Shown here one piece after another: positions 22,765-35,205 of a stretch of 64,000 nt of DNA (its first letter is position 1; the number at the start of each line of letters is the position of its first letter). Both the position numbers and the translations under genes were made by a program. Source of the stretch: Odobenus rosmarus divergens (lineage: Eukaryota > Chordata > Mammalia > Carnivora > Odobenidae); the NCBI RefSeq assembly GCF_000321225.1, contig NW_004450276.1, positions 563,947-627,946 on the forward strand. Reading direction: 5' to 3'. The notes under the pieces are model-generated. The model was not told where the DNA came from. It saw only the letters and a list, made by a program, of their open reading frames with translations, and ran no database searches.

Positions 22765-24115
22765 CCAGGAATATTGAATATTCATGAATACTGTTAAATA
22801 AAATTTTCTATATCAGCTACATGCAAAAGAATGAAACTGGACCATTTTCTTACATCTCACCCAAAAATAAACACAAAATGGATTAAAGACCTAAATGTAA
22901 GACCTGAAACCACAGAAATTCTAAAAGGAAACAAGAAACTTTTGAACATCAGTTTTAGCAGTATTTTTTTGGACCTGTCTCAGGCAAGGGCAACAAAAGC
23001 AAAACTAAGCAATCGTGACTACATCAAACTAAAAAGCTTTTGCAGTGAAGGAAACTGCCAACAAAACAAAAGGGCAACTTACTGAATGGAGAAGATACTT
23101 GAAATGATCAATAAGGGGTTAATGTCCAAAACATTTAAAGATCTCATTCCATTAAATACCAAAAAACCCCCACAAACAATTTGATTACAAATGGGCAGAG
23201 AACCTGAGTAGACATTTTTCCAAAGAAGACATACAGATGGCCAGCAGACACATGAAAAAATGCTCAATGTCACTCATCATCAGGGAAATGCAAATCCAAG
23301 CCACAATGAGATGTTACCTCAAACCTGTCAGAATAGCTAGTATCCAAAAGACAAGAAATAATGAGTGTTGGTGAGGATGTGGAGAAAAGGGACCTGTTGA
23401 GCACTGTTGGTGGGAATGTAAATTGGTGCAGCCTCTATGGACAACAGTATAGAGGTTTCTCAGGCAACTAATAGAACTACCATATGACCCAGCAATTATA
23501 CTTCTCAGTATTTACCCAAAGAAAACAAAAACACTAATTTGAAGAGATATATGCAACCTATGTTCATTGCAGCAGCATTTACAATAGCCAGGATATGGAA
23601 GCAACCTAAATATCTATCAAGAGATGAATGGATAAAGAAGATGTGGCATGTATGTGCAATGGAATATTGCTCAACCATAATAAGAAATGAAATCTTGCCA
23701 TTTATAACATGGATGGACCTAGAGGGCATTATGGTAAGTGAAACAAGTCAAAGAAAGACAGATATCATACGATTTCACTTATATGTGGAATCAAAACAAA
23801 ACAAAACAAATGAACAAACAAAACAGAAACACTTATTAAGGGAACTGGTGGTTGCTAGGGGTAGTGGGATGGGGGATGGATGAAACAGGTAAAGGGGATT
23901 AAGAAGTATTAACTTGCAGTTTTAAAAATAATCAAGGGGATGTAAAGTACAGCACAGGGAATATAGTCAATAATATTGTAATAACTTCGTTTGGTGACAG
24001 ATGAGAACTACAATGATTGTGGAGGACATTTCATAATGTATATTAATGTTGAATTGCTTTGTTGTACACCTGAAGGCAATATACTATTGTATGCCAACTA
24101 TACTCCAATAGAAAA
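22765..24115 (+). mobile_element. 5'-truncated L1 with 15-bp target-site duplication
   Basis: Recognisable L1 starts at about 22812 ('tacatgcaaaagaatgaaac'). It runs through the ORF2 C-terminus, 'gtgttggtgaggatgtggag' and 'catggatggacctagagg', to the 3' end 'tgtacacctgaaggcaatat' with an A-rich tail. The flanks are 'aattctggcatttag' (22750-22764) and 'aattctggcattcag' (24116-24130), a 15-bp duplication with one mismatch. About 45 bases between the left duplication and recognisable L1 (22765-22810) are not obviously L1 and may be filler added at 5' joining. Confidence 0.85.
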
Positions 24116-24130
24116 AATTCTGGCATTCAG

Positions 24131-25789
24131 ATACTGGATTTAATGAACGATTTTGTAAGTAAAGTTGTCTGAGTTAAGAAGGACTCTAATTTATTATATT
24201 CTTGATTTTTATTTAGCAATTTCATAAACACATGAAAAAATAAAGAGATGTTCAGATTTGTTTCCATCATCCTTAGGTGATTAATTATAGTATGAACACC
24301 ATGATTTTCTATACTGAAATAGAAAAAAAAAATCCTTAGAGACATGTTTAATCATTTGGATCTAGTAGTGCAGTGTTTATTCATTCATTTTGAGTCCATT
24401 AGAGTGTAAATTAGATTTGATTTGCTTGCTCTGATTGGCTTAATTGCCCCAGTTACAGCTGAAGTACAAATAAAATTGTAATAAATTGAACAGATGTTTA
24501 ACCTACTCTACCAAGATCCTTAATAGTCAATTCCAATTGCAATTTACATTCAGCAATTTAACAAGACCCTTAGGAAACGTATTTGATTATTAAAACAAGC
24601 TATTTGTTTCTATGTGTGATGGAAACAAGACCATTGTGTCACATGTTTTGGCCTGACTCAATTCTTTTGTATTATTTAATTTTGTTTATCTCTTGTTAGA
24701 GGGAAACACACACACGCACAGACACACACACATGCAATGAATGCATGGCTTCAGAAGTTGGTTTGCCAGCTTGAAAAAAAATGGACACCACATTTGAAAT
24801 GATGCTGGAAGAGAAATTTTACACATTATGAAATATTTTATAAAGAAACAATCCTATCACATTTTCCATAAGCATCTTCACTATTAGCTTTTTTTTATAG
24901 CCAATGGGAGAAACTCACCTTAAGTAAAGCATCAATTAGAAAACAAATAACCAATTCCATTATTTAGATTCTGCAGGTCTTTCATCCATAACTCATGTAG
25001 AAATAAAAAAATACCCTTACAAAACACACATGGCATTGCATTGTCTTCTACAATGCTTTCACTTTAATTTAATGTGACTGTTAAGATACTGTATAACTTC
25101 TGTGTGATCTGTTCTTAAGAATGCTTGGCAGAAACTGGCACATTGCAGCTCTTGTATTTCCTCAGAAAGGAATTCAGGATGGATTTTATGTCTAGTTCTA
25201 TAAATTTATAATGTGAACTTCCAAAGAGATTTCCAGTTATTATACACTGAGGCCATGTTTCAATAATAGGAAAGTTAGTTTACCAGGAAGATAAGCTTCT
25301 AGTATGGATAAAGAATCACTCGATTGAAAACCAAATAAACATTAAGAATCAGCTAATCCTGGAGCCAAAATTCAAATGCCTACAAGAACCAGGTAAACAG
25401 GCTGAATGAGTGAAGCTCCCAGTAGGCACAATGGTGAACTGAAAGGGCCATCTTCTTTAAAGGGACTGACACACTCAGCTTTAGCCAATCACTGTGGTGA
25501 TAGAATGCAAGTCAGGGATGACAGAGATTCTGAGTTTTCATGAAACATTCAGAATGCAGATTTTTGTAAAAACTCTCTTGATTAAAAAATTTGTAATTCA
25601 AAAAGGTTTTTTAATATTTTTCATGTTCAACAGCAACAACAAAAATTTGTGAACCAAGTACACTCCCAGTTTATATAATGCTGTTTACTCACTGATCTAT
25701 CCAATCCCAACATTTATAATTGATGACAATAAGGTCCTGATAATTCAAGTGATCATTATATCTTAATGGTAAAACTATAAACTAGAACC
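24131..25789. other. Repeat-poor, A/T-rich non-coding stretch
   Basis: No interspersed repeat recognised apart from a short CA-rich tract at about 24706-24733. The part at 24400-24640 has the texture of conserved non-coding DNA: many TAAT/ATTA words, moderate complexity and no repeat signature. Confidence 0.45.
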
Positions 25790-26225
25790 ACTTCTTCAGT
25801 AAGTAACAGGTTCAGATACTGATTATGGCCCAATGTAGCTATACAACCTTGAACAAATTACTTAATCTCTCAAATCCTCAGTTTTCCAATTAATAAAATA
25901 GAGGTAGTAATGTATCTATAGCACAAACTTGTTGAGAGAATAAAGTGAGATAATATGCAAAGAGCACTGGGCGCCTGGGTGGCTCAGTTGGTTAAGCGAC
26001 TGCCTTCGGCTCAGGTCATGATCCTGGAGTCCCAGAATCGAGTCCCGCATCGGACTCTCTGCTCAGCGGGGAGTCTGCTTCTCCCTCTGACCTTCCCCCC
26101 TCTCATGTGCTCTCTCTCTCATTCTCTCTCTCAAATAAATAAATAAAATCTTAAAAAAAAATGCAAAGAGCACTTAGCAGAGTCCCTATTATCTGGTAAA
26201 TATTCAATAAATGGAAATTATGATT
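25790..26225 (+). mobile_element. MIR split by a SINEC
   Basis: The left part (25790-25968) has 'aaccttgaacaaattactta', 'tcctcagttttcc' and 'agagaataaagtgagataat'. The right part (26161-26225) has 'gagcacttagcagagtcc' and 'aatattcaataaatgg'. Together they give the MIR order, with the SINEC and its duplication removed. Confidence 0.75.
25969..26160 (+). mobile_element. SINEC with perfect 14-bp target-site duplication
   Basis: The head 'gggcgcctgggtggctcag' and 'ggttaagcgactgcc' are close to the consensus-like form of the family. A CT-rich middle and an (AAATAA)n A-tail follow. It is flanked by 'atgcaaagagcact' at 25955-25968 and 26161-26174. The perfect duplication and little-decayed head suggest one of the younger SINEs here. 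Confidence 0.95.
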
Positions 26226-26294
26226 ACTGTCACCAGCATTATCATTCTAGATCTTTCTGAAAGAAAAAGGAAATATTAAAAACACATTTCAGAT

Positions 26295-27580
26295 AGGAAA
26301 CCATAAAATTCCTATAAAAAACATAGAATAAAACTTCTTAACATGGTTCTTGTCAATGACTTTTTGAATAGGACACTTAAAGCACAAGCAACAAAATAAA
26401 AAATAAACAAGTAGGACTACAAACTAAAAAGCTTCTGCATGACAAAAGAAATCATCAACAAAAAGAAAAGGCAACCTACTGAATAGGAGAAAATATTTGC
26501 AAATCAGATTACCTGAAAAGGAGTTCATATCCAAAATGTATAAAAATCTCATACAACTCAATAGGGAAAAAATGATTAAAAAATGGGCAAAGGACCTGAA
26601 TAGACTTTTTTCCCAAGAAGGTATATGAATGCTCAACAGGTACATGAAAAGGTGCTCAACATCACTAAGCATAAGGGAAATGCAAATCAAAACTGCAACA
26701 ATATACCACCTTCATACCTATTAGAAAGACTATTTTCAAAAAGGTAAGTGACAACAAATGTTGGTGAGGATGTAGAGAAAATGTAACCCTGTGTCCTGTT
26801 GATGGGAGTATAAGTTGGTACAAGCAACGTAAAAAACAGTATAGAGTTTACTCAAAAATTTTAAAACAGAACATATGATCAAGCAATTCCATTCTGGGGA
26901 ATATATTCAAAGGAAATGAAACACTGTGTCAAAGAGCTATCGGCACTCCCATGTTCACAGCAGCATTATTCACAATATCCAAACTTGGCAACAACCTAAG
27001 CATCCATCAACAGATAAATGGATAAAAAGAAGTTGTGGTATGTATATGCAATGGAATATTATTCAACCATAAAAAGGAAAAAAATCCTGCCATTTGTGAC
27101 AACATGGATAGACCCTGAGGGCATTATGCTAAGTAAACTAAGCCAGAAAGACAAATACTGTATGATCTCACTTATAAGTGGAATCTAAAAAATACATATA
27201 AAAAATAAAAACTAAATCCAAACTCATAGAAAAAGAGACCAGATTTGTGGTTACCAGAAGGGGCAGGAGAATTGGAAGAAAGTGGTCAAAGGTACAAACT
27301 TCCAGTTATAAGTACTGGGGTTGGAATGTACACCATGATGGCTATAACTAACACTGCTGTATGGTATATGTGAAAGTTGTTAAGAGAGTAGATCCTAAGA
27401 GTTCTCATCACAAGGCAACATTTTTCTTTTTTCTTTATTTTTTGTATCTACCGGAGATGGTGGATGTTAATAAACTTACTGTGGGAATCATTTCAGAACA
27501 TATATAAGTCAGATCATGACACTGTACACCTTAAACTTTCACAGTGCTTTATGTCAATTTTGTCTCAATAAAATGGGAAA
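26295..27580 (+). mobile_element. L1M, 5'-truncated, ORF2 C-terminus and 3' UTR
   Basis: L1 starts at 'aaaccataaaattcctat' and passes 'agcttctgcatgacaaaag', 'caaatgttggtgaggatgta', 'gcagcattattcacaatatc' and 'gtatgatctcacttataag' to the end 'acactgtacaccttaaac' and 'gtctcaataaaat'. The frame is broken in many places. No clear target duplication was found. Confidence 0.8.
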
Positions 27581-29779
27581 AGTGTATCTCGAACTGTTAG
27601 AAGACAGGATACTAAGGAAATACCTCCATAGTCTCCATTTCTCTGTCAGAAGTTAAAGAAGTGGTATAAAAGAACATAAATGGAAAAGAGAAGCCAAGGA
27701 GATGTCCCTGAGAAGGACTGTATTCACAGACTACCTCAAGAACCTCACTTCCAGTAGACTTGGGGGCCTTGACCAAGCAGTACCTCCCCCCACCCAACCC
27801 TCCACACCTTTGAAAAAGATCATAACAAAGAACTATTAATTCAGGGGGAAAATGTTTTTCTTACTAGGTGTTTGTGTTCACCATTATGAGGCAAAGTGAA
27901 AACCAAAACATAAATAAAAAATCCTGTCAACTGTTTATTTGGAACCTGTTTAAATTAATGATGTCCTTTTATTTCATCTAATTGCACAGTGACATAACAA
28001 TTACGGAACCTGCCTTCATTACAGAGGACTGTTTTTTTGATATCTGCTATGTAAATAGGACAATTTCTTGCCAATGTTTAAGTTACATAAAGCCCAGAAG
28101 TTATTTCCCAATTATACCATTCCAATCAAAGGAAAGGAAAAATGATATGCTTCTAACTGGAATATCAAGTACAATCTTTTGGTTATTTTCCACATGATCA
28201 AAAAAGAGGAAGTTTCAGTAAATGTGAACAAAATTTGCAAGAGGAGAAAAATACAGAGGGTATTGGGATATTACACAGCAAAACTCTCTTCACTGAAAGC
28301 CCTGTTAAAAATTCAGCTGAGCATTGTGTTACGCCATAGTTAAAATGGGTGAAAATTATGTACAAAGTTTAAATCTGTGTGAGTTTTAAAAATAATTTTA
28401 TCTTTTCTCATTAGAAGTGAAATATTTATAAAAATTGCAGCACTTTTGCAAATAATATCCTACGCTTAAAAAAATACTTACAGAAGTTATTTGCAAGTAA
28501 TTCCCTTTGTTTGGTTTCACTATATAGTGAAATGAGCCAATAACCTCATACAATGACACTTAAGATGCAATTTTTGGCATGATCCTTGGCAGAGGAAGGC
28601 TCTGTTGACTTACATTGATAAGGAAGCATACGTTCTCCTGGTAGCCCACAAGGAATAGTTAAAAAATAAAGCAACTAAAGAGTTAAATCACACCCTGAGC
28701 AAGTAAGCTAGAAATTCACGAGACTTTTCCTAGCTCCCACATAAAAATTCCTTTAAGTAAAACTTGAAGTTATAAATGATACAGTTATTTTATAATACCA
28801 AGGGATGAAATTTTGGTGAAATAACTGAATTGTTCTCTTTTTTTCAGAAAAATGTGTTGGGAACCCTCTCATACCTAAAATTCCATATTAGTGAAAAGAT
28901 TGCCAAGAACCATCTAATTGTGCTCAGTATTTTTGGCACCTTTCGACTCTAGAACACCCTACACAGGACAGATACAGGGAATGTGACAGTCTTTCTGTTA
29001 TTAAGAGGATTCCACAAGGCCTTCTCTGTGGATTCAGGGCAAAACAGTCTGGCACCTCTAGATCTTCCCAAAAAGACCATCTGTTCTTTTCAGGTTAGCC
29101 ATGTGTATCTAGATACCATTAATAAGTCCTTTTAAAAGGCTTCTCTACCCTCTTGTTCCAAATGAGCTTTTAATCTATTTCCATTCTTCTTCTAACACTT
29201 TGTCTTCTACTTCAACTTCTGGAAATGCAAACTCAAGATGGACAGGAAACATTTTGCCTCTGTGGCAAAAAAGGCCATTTGAAGATTTCCAGATATCCTT
29301 CACCTTGACACTGAAATAGTGCATACCTGCTCCTCTGGATAGCTACACAAAGCTGAATCCTGTGTGGTATCCTCAGACAAATCTTTTAAGCCTAAAGTTC
29401 AATAGAAAAGACAAGGGGCAATTATGAAGGTCTGTGCCTGAATTACTTCAAGGAGTGAATCATTAAGCATTTATCAGAAAAGCATCCTAAAATGATCAGT
29501 TCCTTAGAAATTAAGGAACTACTTATACACTCCTCCCAACTTAGGTCAATTTACAAAAAAATCGAAAGTAGTTGTCAGTTTGCAAGAATTCCCAAAGCTT
29601 CTTGGAACGGAAATCTGTGGAGGCCAGGATGTGTACAGGTCTACAAGCATTCACACAATAGAGTAGGCAGAGTGGTGGGGCCCAGCACGTATTCTTTAAT
29701 GCAGCCATATATTATGTTAGCCTATCAATAATGATGAATCCACCACATGGAGAATAGGTTTTAAAACTAATGAGAATGT
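27581..29779. other. Repeat-poor non-coding stretch
   Basis: About 2.2 kb without a repeat or exon I can name. It is A/T-rich, with a C-run at 27784-27790. An open frame of 79 codons at 29492-29731 lacks domain features. Confidence 0.5.
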
Positions 29780-29932
29780 TGTATTAGTTTCCTACTGCAG
29801 TTGTGACAAATTACCTCAAATTCAGTGGCTTAAAACAATACAAATTTATTATCTTAAAATTCTGCAGTCAAAAGTCTCATGGGGCTTAAAGTGTCAATAG
29901 GCCTGAATTTCTTCTGGAGACTATAAGCCTAT
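29780..29932 (-). mobile_element. MLT1 LTR fragment
   Basis: Starts 'tgtattagtttcctactgca', the complement of the MLT1 3' end, then 'gtggcttaaaacaatacaaa' and 'ttctgcagtc'. It stops after about 150 bases, so only the 3' third of the LTR remains. Confidence 0.75.
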
Positions 29933-29936
29933 AATG

Positions 29937-30171
29937 TGTTATTAAATGAATTGTGGTCCCTTAAATTTCCTGCGTTGAAGCCCTAACCCCTTCCCATGTA
30001 GCTGTATTTGGAGATACTATCTTTAAGGGGATAATTAAGGTCAAATGAAGTCACAGAGGTGTAGCTCTGATATGAAGGGACTGTGACTTTATAAGAAGAG
30101 GAAGAGACACCAAAGATCTCTTTCCATGCATGCACAGAGCAATGATGAGAAAGCTGTTGTCTATAAGCCAG
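29937..30171 (+). mobile_element. MLT1 LTR fragment in the opposite orientation
   Basis: Begins 'tgttattaaatgaattgtgg', the MLT1 5' end, then 'gaagccctaacccc', 'ggggataattaaggtcaaat' and 'tataagaagaggaag'. It breaks off before the 3' end. The 5' end of this piece nearly touches the broken end of the opposed fragment to its left. Confidence 0.7.
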
Positions 30172-31395
30172 TAATAGTAACTAATTTTAGATTTCACCAC
30201 CTCATATTTATTAGCACTGACTCTCCATTTCTCCCTAATCCCTCAAGCCCTTGGCAACCACTAATCTATTTTCTGTCTATAGATTTGACTATTACGGACC
30301 TTCTATATAAACGAAATCATAAGTATGTGATTTTTGGGGGACTGGTTCCCTTCATTTAGCATAACATTTTCAAGGTTCATCAATGCTGTACTATGCTATT
30401 AGTACCTTATCCCTTTTTATTGCCAAATAATATTCCATTGTATAGATATACCACATTTATCAGGAGACAGACATTTTGGAAAATTTCTACTTTTGAGCTA
30501 CTGTGAATAAATGCTTCTATGAATATTCATGTTTTATTCATTTTATTGTGGACCTATGTTTTCATTTCTAATGGCTCTATAACCACTAAGCATGAAATTG
30601 CTGGGTCATATATTAACTTTTTGTCTCACCTTTTGATAAACTGTCAGATTCTCTTCCAAATAATCTACATCATTTTATATTCCCATCAGTGGTATATAGA
30701 AGTTCTACTTTCTCCCCAACACTATTGTCTGACTTTTTGACTCTAGCTATCCTAGTGGGTGTCAAGTAGTATCTCACTGTGGTTCTGATTCACATTTCCC
30801 TAATGACCACTGGTGTGCATTTTGCCAGTGTGCTTACTGACCCTATCTATTCAAATCCTTTGCCCATTTTTAATTAGGTTATTTGTCTTGTTATTGTCCT
30901 AAGAGTTTTTACATATGCTAGATACAAGTCCCTTATTAGGTATACAATTTACAAATATTTTCTACCATTCTGTGGGTTGTTCTTTCACTTTTGTGACCAT
31001 GTCCTTTGAAGCACAAAGCTTTTATTTTGATGAAGTCAAATTTATCAATTTTTCTTTTGTTCTGTGCTTTTGGTGTCACATCCAAGAAACCATTGCCTAA
31101 TCCAAGGTCACGAAGATATGGGTCTATCATTTCTTGTAAGATTTTTGTAGTTTTAAATATTATCTATTTGACCCATTTTAGTTAATTTTTATGTTCAGTA
31201 TGAGGTAGGGGTGCAACTTCATTCTTTTACATGTGAATATCCAGTTATACCAGCACCATTTGTTGAAAAAACTATTCTTCCTCCCATTAAATTTGTCTTG
31301 CCACCCTCCTTAAAAATCAGTAGATGGGAAACTTAAGAGTTTGTTTCTTGACTCAATTCTGTTCCATTGATATATCAGTTTATCCTTATGCCATA
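30172..31395 (-). mobile_element. L1M, 3' UTR to ORF2 C-terminal half
   Basis: Reverse-strand L1: 'tatattcccatcagtggtat', 'gtgggtgtcaagtagtatct', 'tccctaatgaccactgg', 'tctgtgggttgttctttc' and 'agcaccatttgttgaaaa' appear in the expected reverse order. A 64-codon minus frame at 30936-31130 is ORF2p C-terminal sequence (contains D-F-I-K-I-K-A-L). The rest is interrupted by stops. Confidence 0.8.
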
Positions 31396-31839
31396 GTTAG
31401 TGTATGAATCTCTTTCACAGAAATCATAGTTCAGGGAAACAGTTCAGTATTTTAAACTAACACTACCACCAATAAACAAAATAAACAAAAAATCCAGACA
31501 GAATGTTTGCCACGATTCCTACTTTATACAACAGTAAATGAGTTGGAAGTACTAAGTGACTGCTTATATACTGAAAATGGTGAAACTAAAGCAAGAAAGA
31601 CACTCAGTAATTGCTACATCCTGGCTACCTGGTCTACAGATAATGAACTATTGCCTGCATGTGAGTTATTTTCACCTAATCATCATAGCAAATTGCTCTT
31701 AGTCATTAAAATCGGTGCTTATCATAAATTAGGTAGAAATATTAAAACCAATACAGAATCTAAATTCAAACATATAGAGAATAGTAAAAATTCTAGAGCA
31801 TATCATACTGAAAGGATCAAAATAACAAGCATTTATAAT
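31396..31839. other. Unassigned stretch with a 130-codon open frame
   Basis: A frame at 31507-31899 (+) is open for 130 codons. The peptide has no signal peptide, membrane segment or motif that I recognise, and its last part runs into a reverse MIR, which argues against it being a real gene. No splice signals were weighed as convincing. Confidence 0.4.
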
Positions 31840-32040
31840 GAACCAGACATTCTACCAGCATTGCTGCATTTAATCATAATAATCCCACGATCCAGGTAAA
31901 AGGAACTGCCCAATTTATAGGAGACAAAAGTAAAGGTAAAGTTTGTTTCTCAACATCACAGAAGTAGTTGTGGACAGGTGGGGATTTGAGTCTGGATTAG
32001 TCGAAACTCAAGAGACTTGATAACAATTACACTTCTTTTT
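31840..32040 (-). mobile_element. MIR
   Basis: Reverse MIR order: 'gaaccagacattctacc', 'catttaatcataataatccc', 'caatttataggagacaaaag', then 'ggggatttgagtctgga'. Confidence 0.6.
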
Positions 32041-34553
32041 CAAGTCTCCAAATCCAAGGGCTCTGTAATTGTTCAACCCAATGGTTGAGACCCCACATAA
32101 CACTGACAAGTGAATTTATACTGTTATTTTAATCCAAAGATCCTATCAAATTGTCATTAATTATGGCATATAACAAATTAGCTAGGAAGATTAAAGCAAG
32201 TTTCAAGTCTGGGTTCAAAAAGTATTTATAGAGCTTCTGTACTACTAGGTAGGTGACAGTCCACCTAATCCAGCTATTGTTTCACACACTTAGGAATTGA
32301 TTTTCAGAGGGGTTACAGGACTCATTCAAAAGCTCAACATGCTACTTAGTGGTGAATCTCAGCATGGATTTCAAATATTGCATTTTTTAACCTCTGTTTC
32401 CACTGTACTAGGCATGTGTTATCAATTACTATTTGATATAATTCTGAGTCACATGCTTTAGGATCTGAAACCTTCCAGTCTGTGCTTTCTCCTGAACTGT
32501 CTGTACTTCAGAGCAGCTACCACAGACACTGATGAGAACACTCACTCTTCCAACCCTGGCTTTGGATGACCATTTCCCAACTTCTCAGCTCCAAAGTTCT
32601 TCTCTTCACCACTCAGTGAGGCAGCTTTTGTCTTCTACTTTTTCCCCTAACTACCATTCCAACCCAGCATATTTTCTGTGACTTTCATGCTCAATATGTG
32701 CTTGGTTCTTCTCTTTTGCTGACTTAACCCTCCAGCCAAAACACAAAAGGAAAACACCTGTAATGAAAGGTAACTCACTAAGTTGCCATCATACTTCTTA
32801 TATTCAAAATGATGTATATGTTAGTCTCTCTCTGCCTTTAGCTCTGAAACTCAAAGCTAATTTTTAAGCTTTATTCTAACAAATGTTAAAATAGCCACTT
32901 TAACAAAGTTCTTTGCCTTCTGGAGTCATTTTGTTCTATTCAGGTTTTGGTAGACAAAAAAAAAAAAAGTGTCTTGCTTAAGAGTCTAGGTTTGTGTGCC
33001 TATGTAGGATATAAATTTAAAAATCAAACAAAGTTCATGGTATTTCTTTATCGATTCACAAAGATTCAAGAAAAACCCAAACTCTGTCATTTCTGCTTCT
33101 CTTGTAAACATAGTTAACATATATTATTTTTTAATCACCAACTTGCCTGTGGGCATATTATTTCCATTAAGTCACTTTTGTATCAGAATCAAAACATAAG
33201 ACATAACAACTAGCTCTTAACTTAGACGTTTAGTTGCCTTTCCACAGTTTTGAACTTCATTCTAAAATCTTCTGCATACCAGGTAATACCACTTTAAAAA
33301 GAAGCAAACATTTTATTAAAGTGAGATTCCTACACGTGGGGAACAACATGGTAAGCTGTGATCTGAGACGACAGTTGGTTTACTCTTACCATTTGATCAC
33401 AAAATTTCTATGCCATCTGTGGGAAGCCACACAGGCAAATGTGTCATCACATCTAATAATGAAAAGAAAAAACAGACAGAACGTGCTGGAGAAACAGACT
33501 GCTTTAATTACCCCCTCACAATGCTCCTTGAGAATTTGGAAAAAAGCATTGTGCAGACAAGTCTTTATATAAAGAAGTAGCCAGTGCTAAAGATTAAAAA
33601 AAAAAATCAGGATGAATGCCCTAATGCCAGGATGTCCAGTTGAGAGTGGAAAACAATGTGTGGTCAAGGTTGAGGGGAAATCTTGTAAAGAACAAACCTG
33701 CCAGGAAAATAGTCTGATTACTGTCGACAGTCCACTATTTATATCCTGAAATTTCAAAATTATATTCCTTTAACTAGAATATATCCTTACCACAGTTCTA
33801 CAGTGGGAGTACAGGTGAAGACTGCTCCAAGACACAGGCATCTGACCTGCCCAACATCTAATGGTGATATTCATTAGCCTCCAAAAATCACCCTCTCTTC
33901 TTTCAAGCTTAGACCAGTGATCCACGTTGAAATAGTGTTCTTAATCTATCACAGGTGTTCTCAGAAACGAAGGAGAGCACTGGGGTCTTTTCCTTTCTTT
34001 AAGAGCAATAGGAGTTGTGTCCTGGGCAGGTAAAAAAAAAAATAATGGGAAAGATGGAGTGACTCACTGACTTGACCCTTGTCAGTGCAACTACTGTAAC
34101 TCAAGACAATTATAATCACTTACCCTTTTTCACTCTGAGATTGGTACAAGTTATAGTTCCCTAAGCAAAAAAGAACCATTGTATTTCTGCCCACTTTCCA
34201 GTCAATTTGTGTTCATTTTCCATTTTATTTCTGCTCATGTTTACTCCAGTTGTCTCTACACTTCCACTAACCATCACCTCCTACCTCTCACCAGTCCAGT
34301 AATTTCTATGCTCAGCAAGGGACAAATCTGCTCAAGACCACATTTCCAACTGACATTAGGACTGTAGCGTTGAAATGAACAAAGAGTTCACAGTAGACTG
34401 GGGAAGTGACTAATGAGAGACCTCTGGACACAGTGACAGAAGTGCAGTCAGACATTAGGCTTATAGCAAAGGTATCAGAGGGTAGCCTTGTGGCTCTGTG
34501 CCCTGGGAATTCATTCTCACACTAACTCATGTTGGCCCGCTCTGAAACTTTAT
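32041..34553. other. Non-coding stretch, mostly unassigned
   Basis: No exon recognised. A possible decayed reverse MIR lies at about 32215-32430 ('gatttcaaat' and 'ctacttagtggtgaat' words). A-runs occur at about 32957-32968 and 33594-33606. A 112-codon open frame at 33234-33572 has no recognisable features and is probably chance. Confidence 0.45.
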
Positions 34554-34660
34554 CATTTATTCATTCAATAACTATTTTTGAGCATCAACAATGAGCCAAG
34601 TTCTAGCAGCACTAGAGAAACAAAGAAAAAAATGTTATGAATAAGTAGCATCAACCACAA
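34554..34660 (-). mobile_element. L2 3' end
   Basis: 'ttattcattcaataactatt' followed by 'gagcatcaacaatgagccaa' is the complement of the L2 3' terminus. It is followed by about 220 bases of unassigned A/T-rich sequence before a second L2 block. Confidence 0.6.
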
Positions 34661-34884
34661 AAAGTCACAGTCTAAAGACAAACATTACAACACACACTTT
34701 TCCTAGTTTTTTTCCCCGTTTGTTACACTTCGAAAGCAATATATAACACTATAAACTCCCACAAAGATGGTAATATAAAAATACGTATAAATATTAATGA
34801 TGGCAAATGATATACAATTGTGTCTGAGTAGAAAACGTTTCCTGCTAGATCAGTATATTTAAAAAATATTATGAAGTTATAACA

Positions 34885-35205
34885 TTTTCAAAAATATATA
34901 CTGAACACCTGCTAAAGGCCAGATGCTGTTCTAGGTACCATGGATACAATAGTGCATGTGACAGAGAAGATCCCTGCCCCGCTGGAGTTTATACTCTGGT
35001 AAGTTAGACAGATAATAAATTTTTTAAGTAAAACGTATAGTATATAAGAGAGTGGAAAGTGCTAAGAAGAAACTAAACCATGGAAAAACTGGAGGAGGGA
35101 TGGTGGGGCATGTCTTGCAATTTAAATTTGAGTGGTCAGAAAGCCCTCACTGTAAATGTGACTTTTGAGTAAAGACCTGGATTAAATCATGTAGCTATCT
35201 GGAAA
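34885..35205 (-). mobile_element. L2 3' region
   Basis: 'tgaacacctgctaaaggcca', 'tgttctaggtaccatggata', 'gatccctgccccgctggagt' and 'gacttttgagtaaagacctg' follow the reverse L2 order. The element ends at an A-run near 35200, after which unassigned sequence begins. Confidence 0.75.

Noticed and set aside
25969..26040. tRNA-like A and B boxes in SINEC heads
   Set aside because: They are Pol III promoter relics of the SINE, with no tRNA cloverleaf or usable anticodon stem.
33234..33572. 112-codon plus frame
   Set aside because: Composition like surrounding DNA, no motif, no start or splice context.
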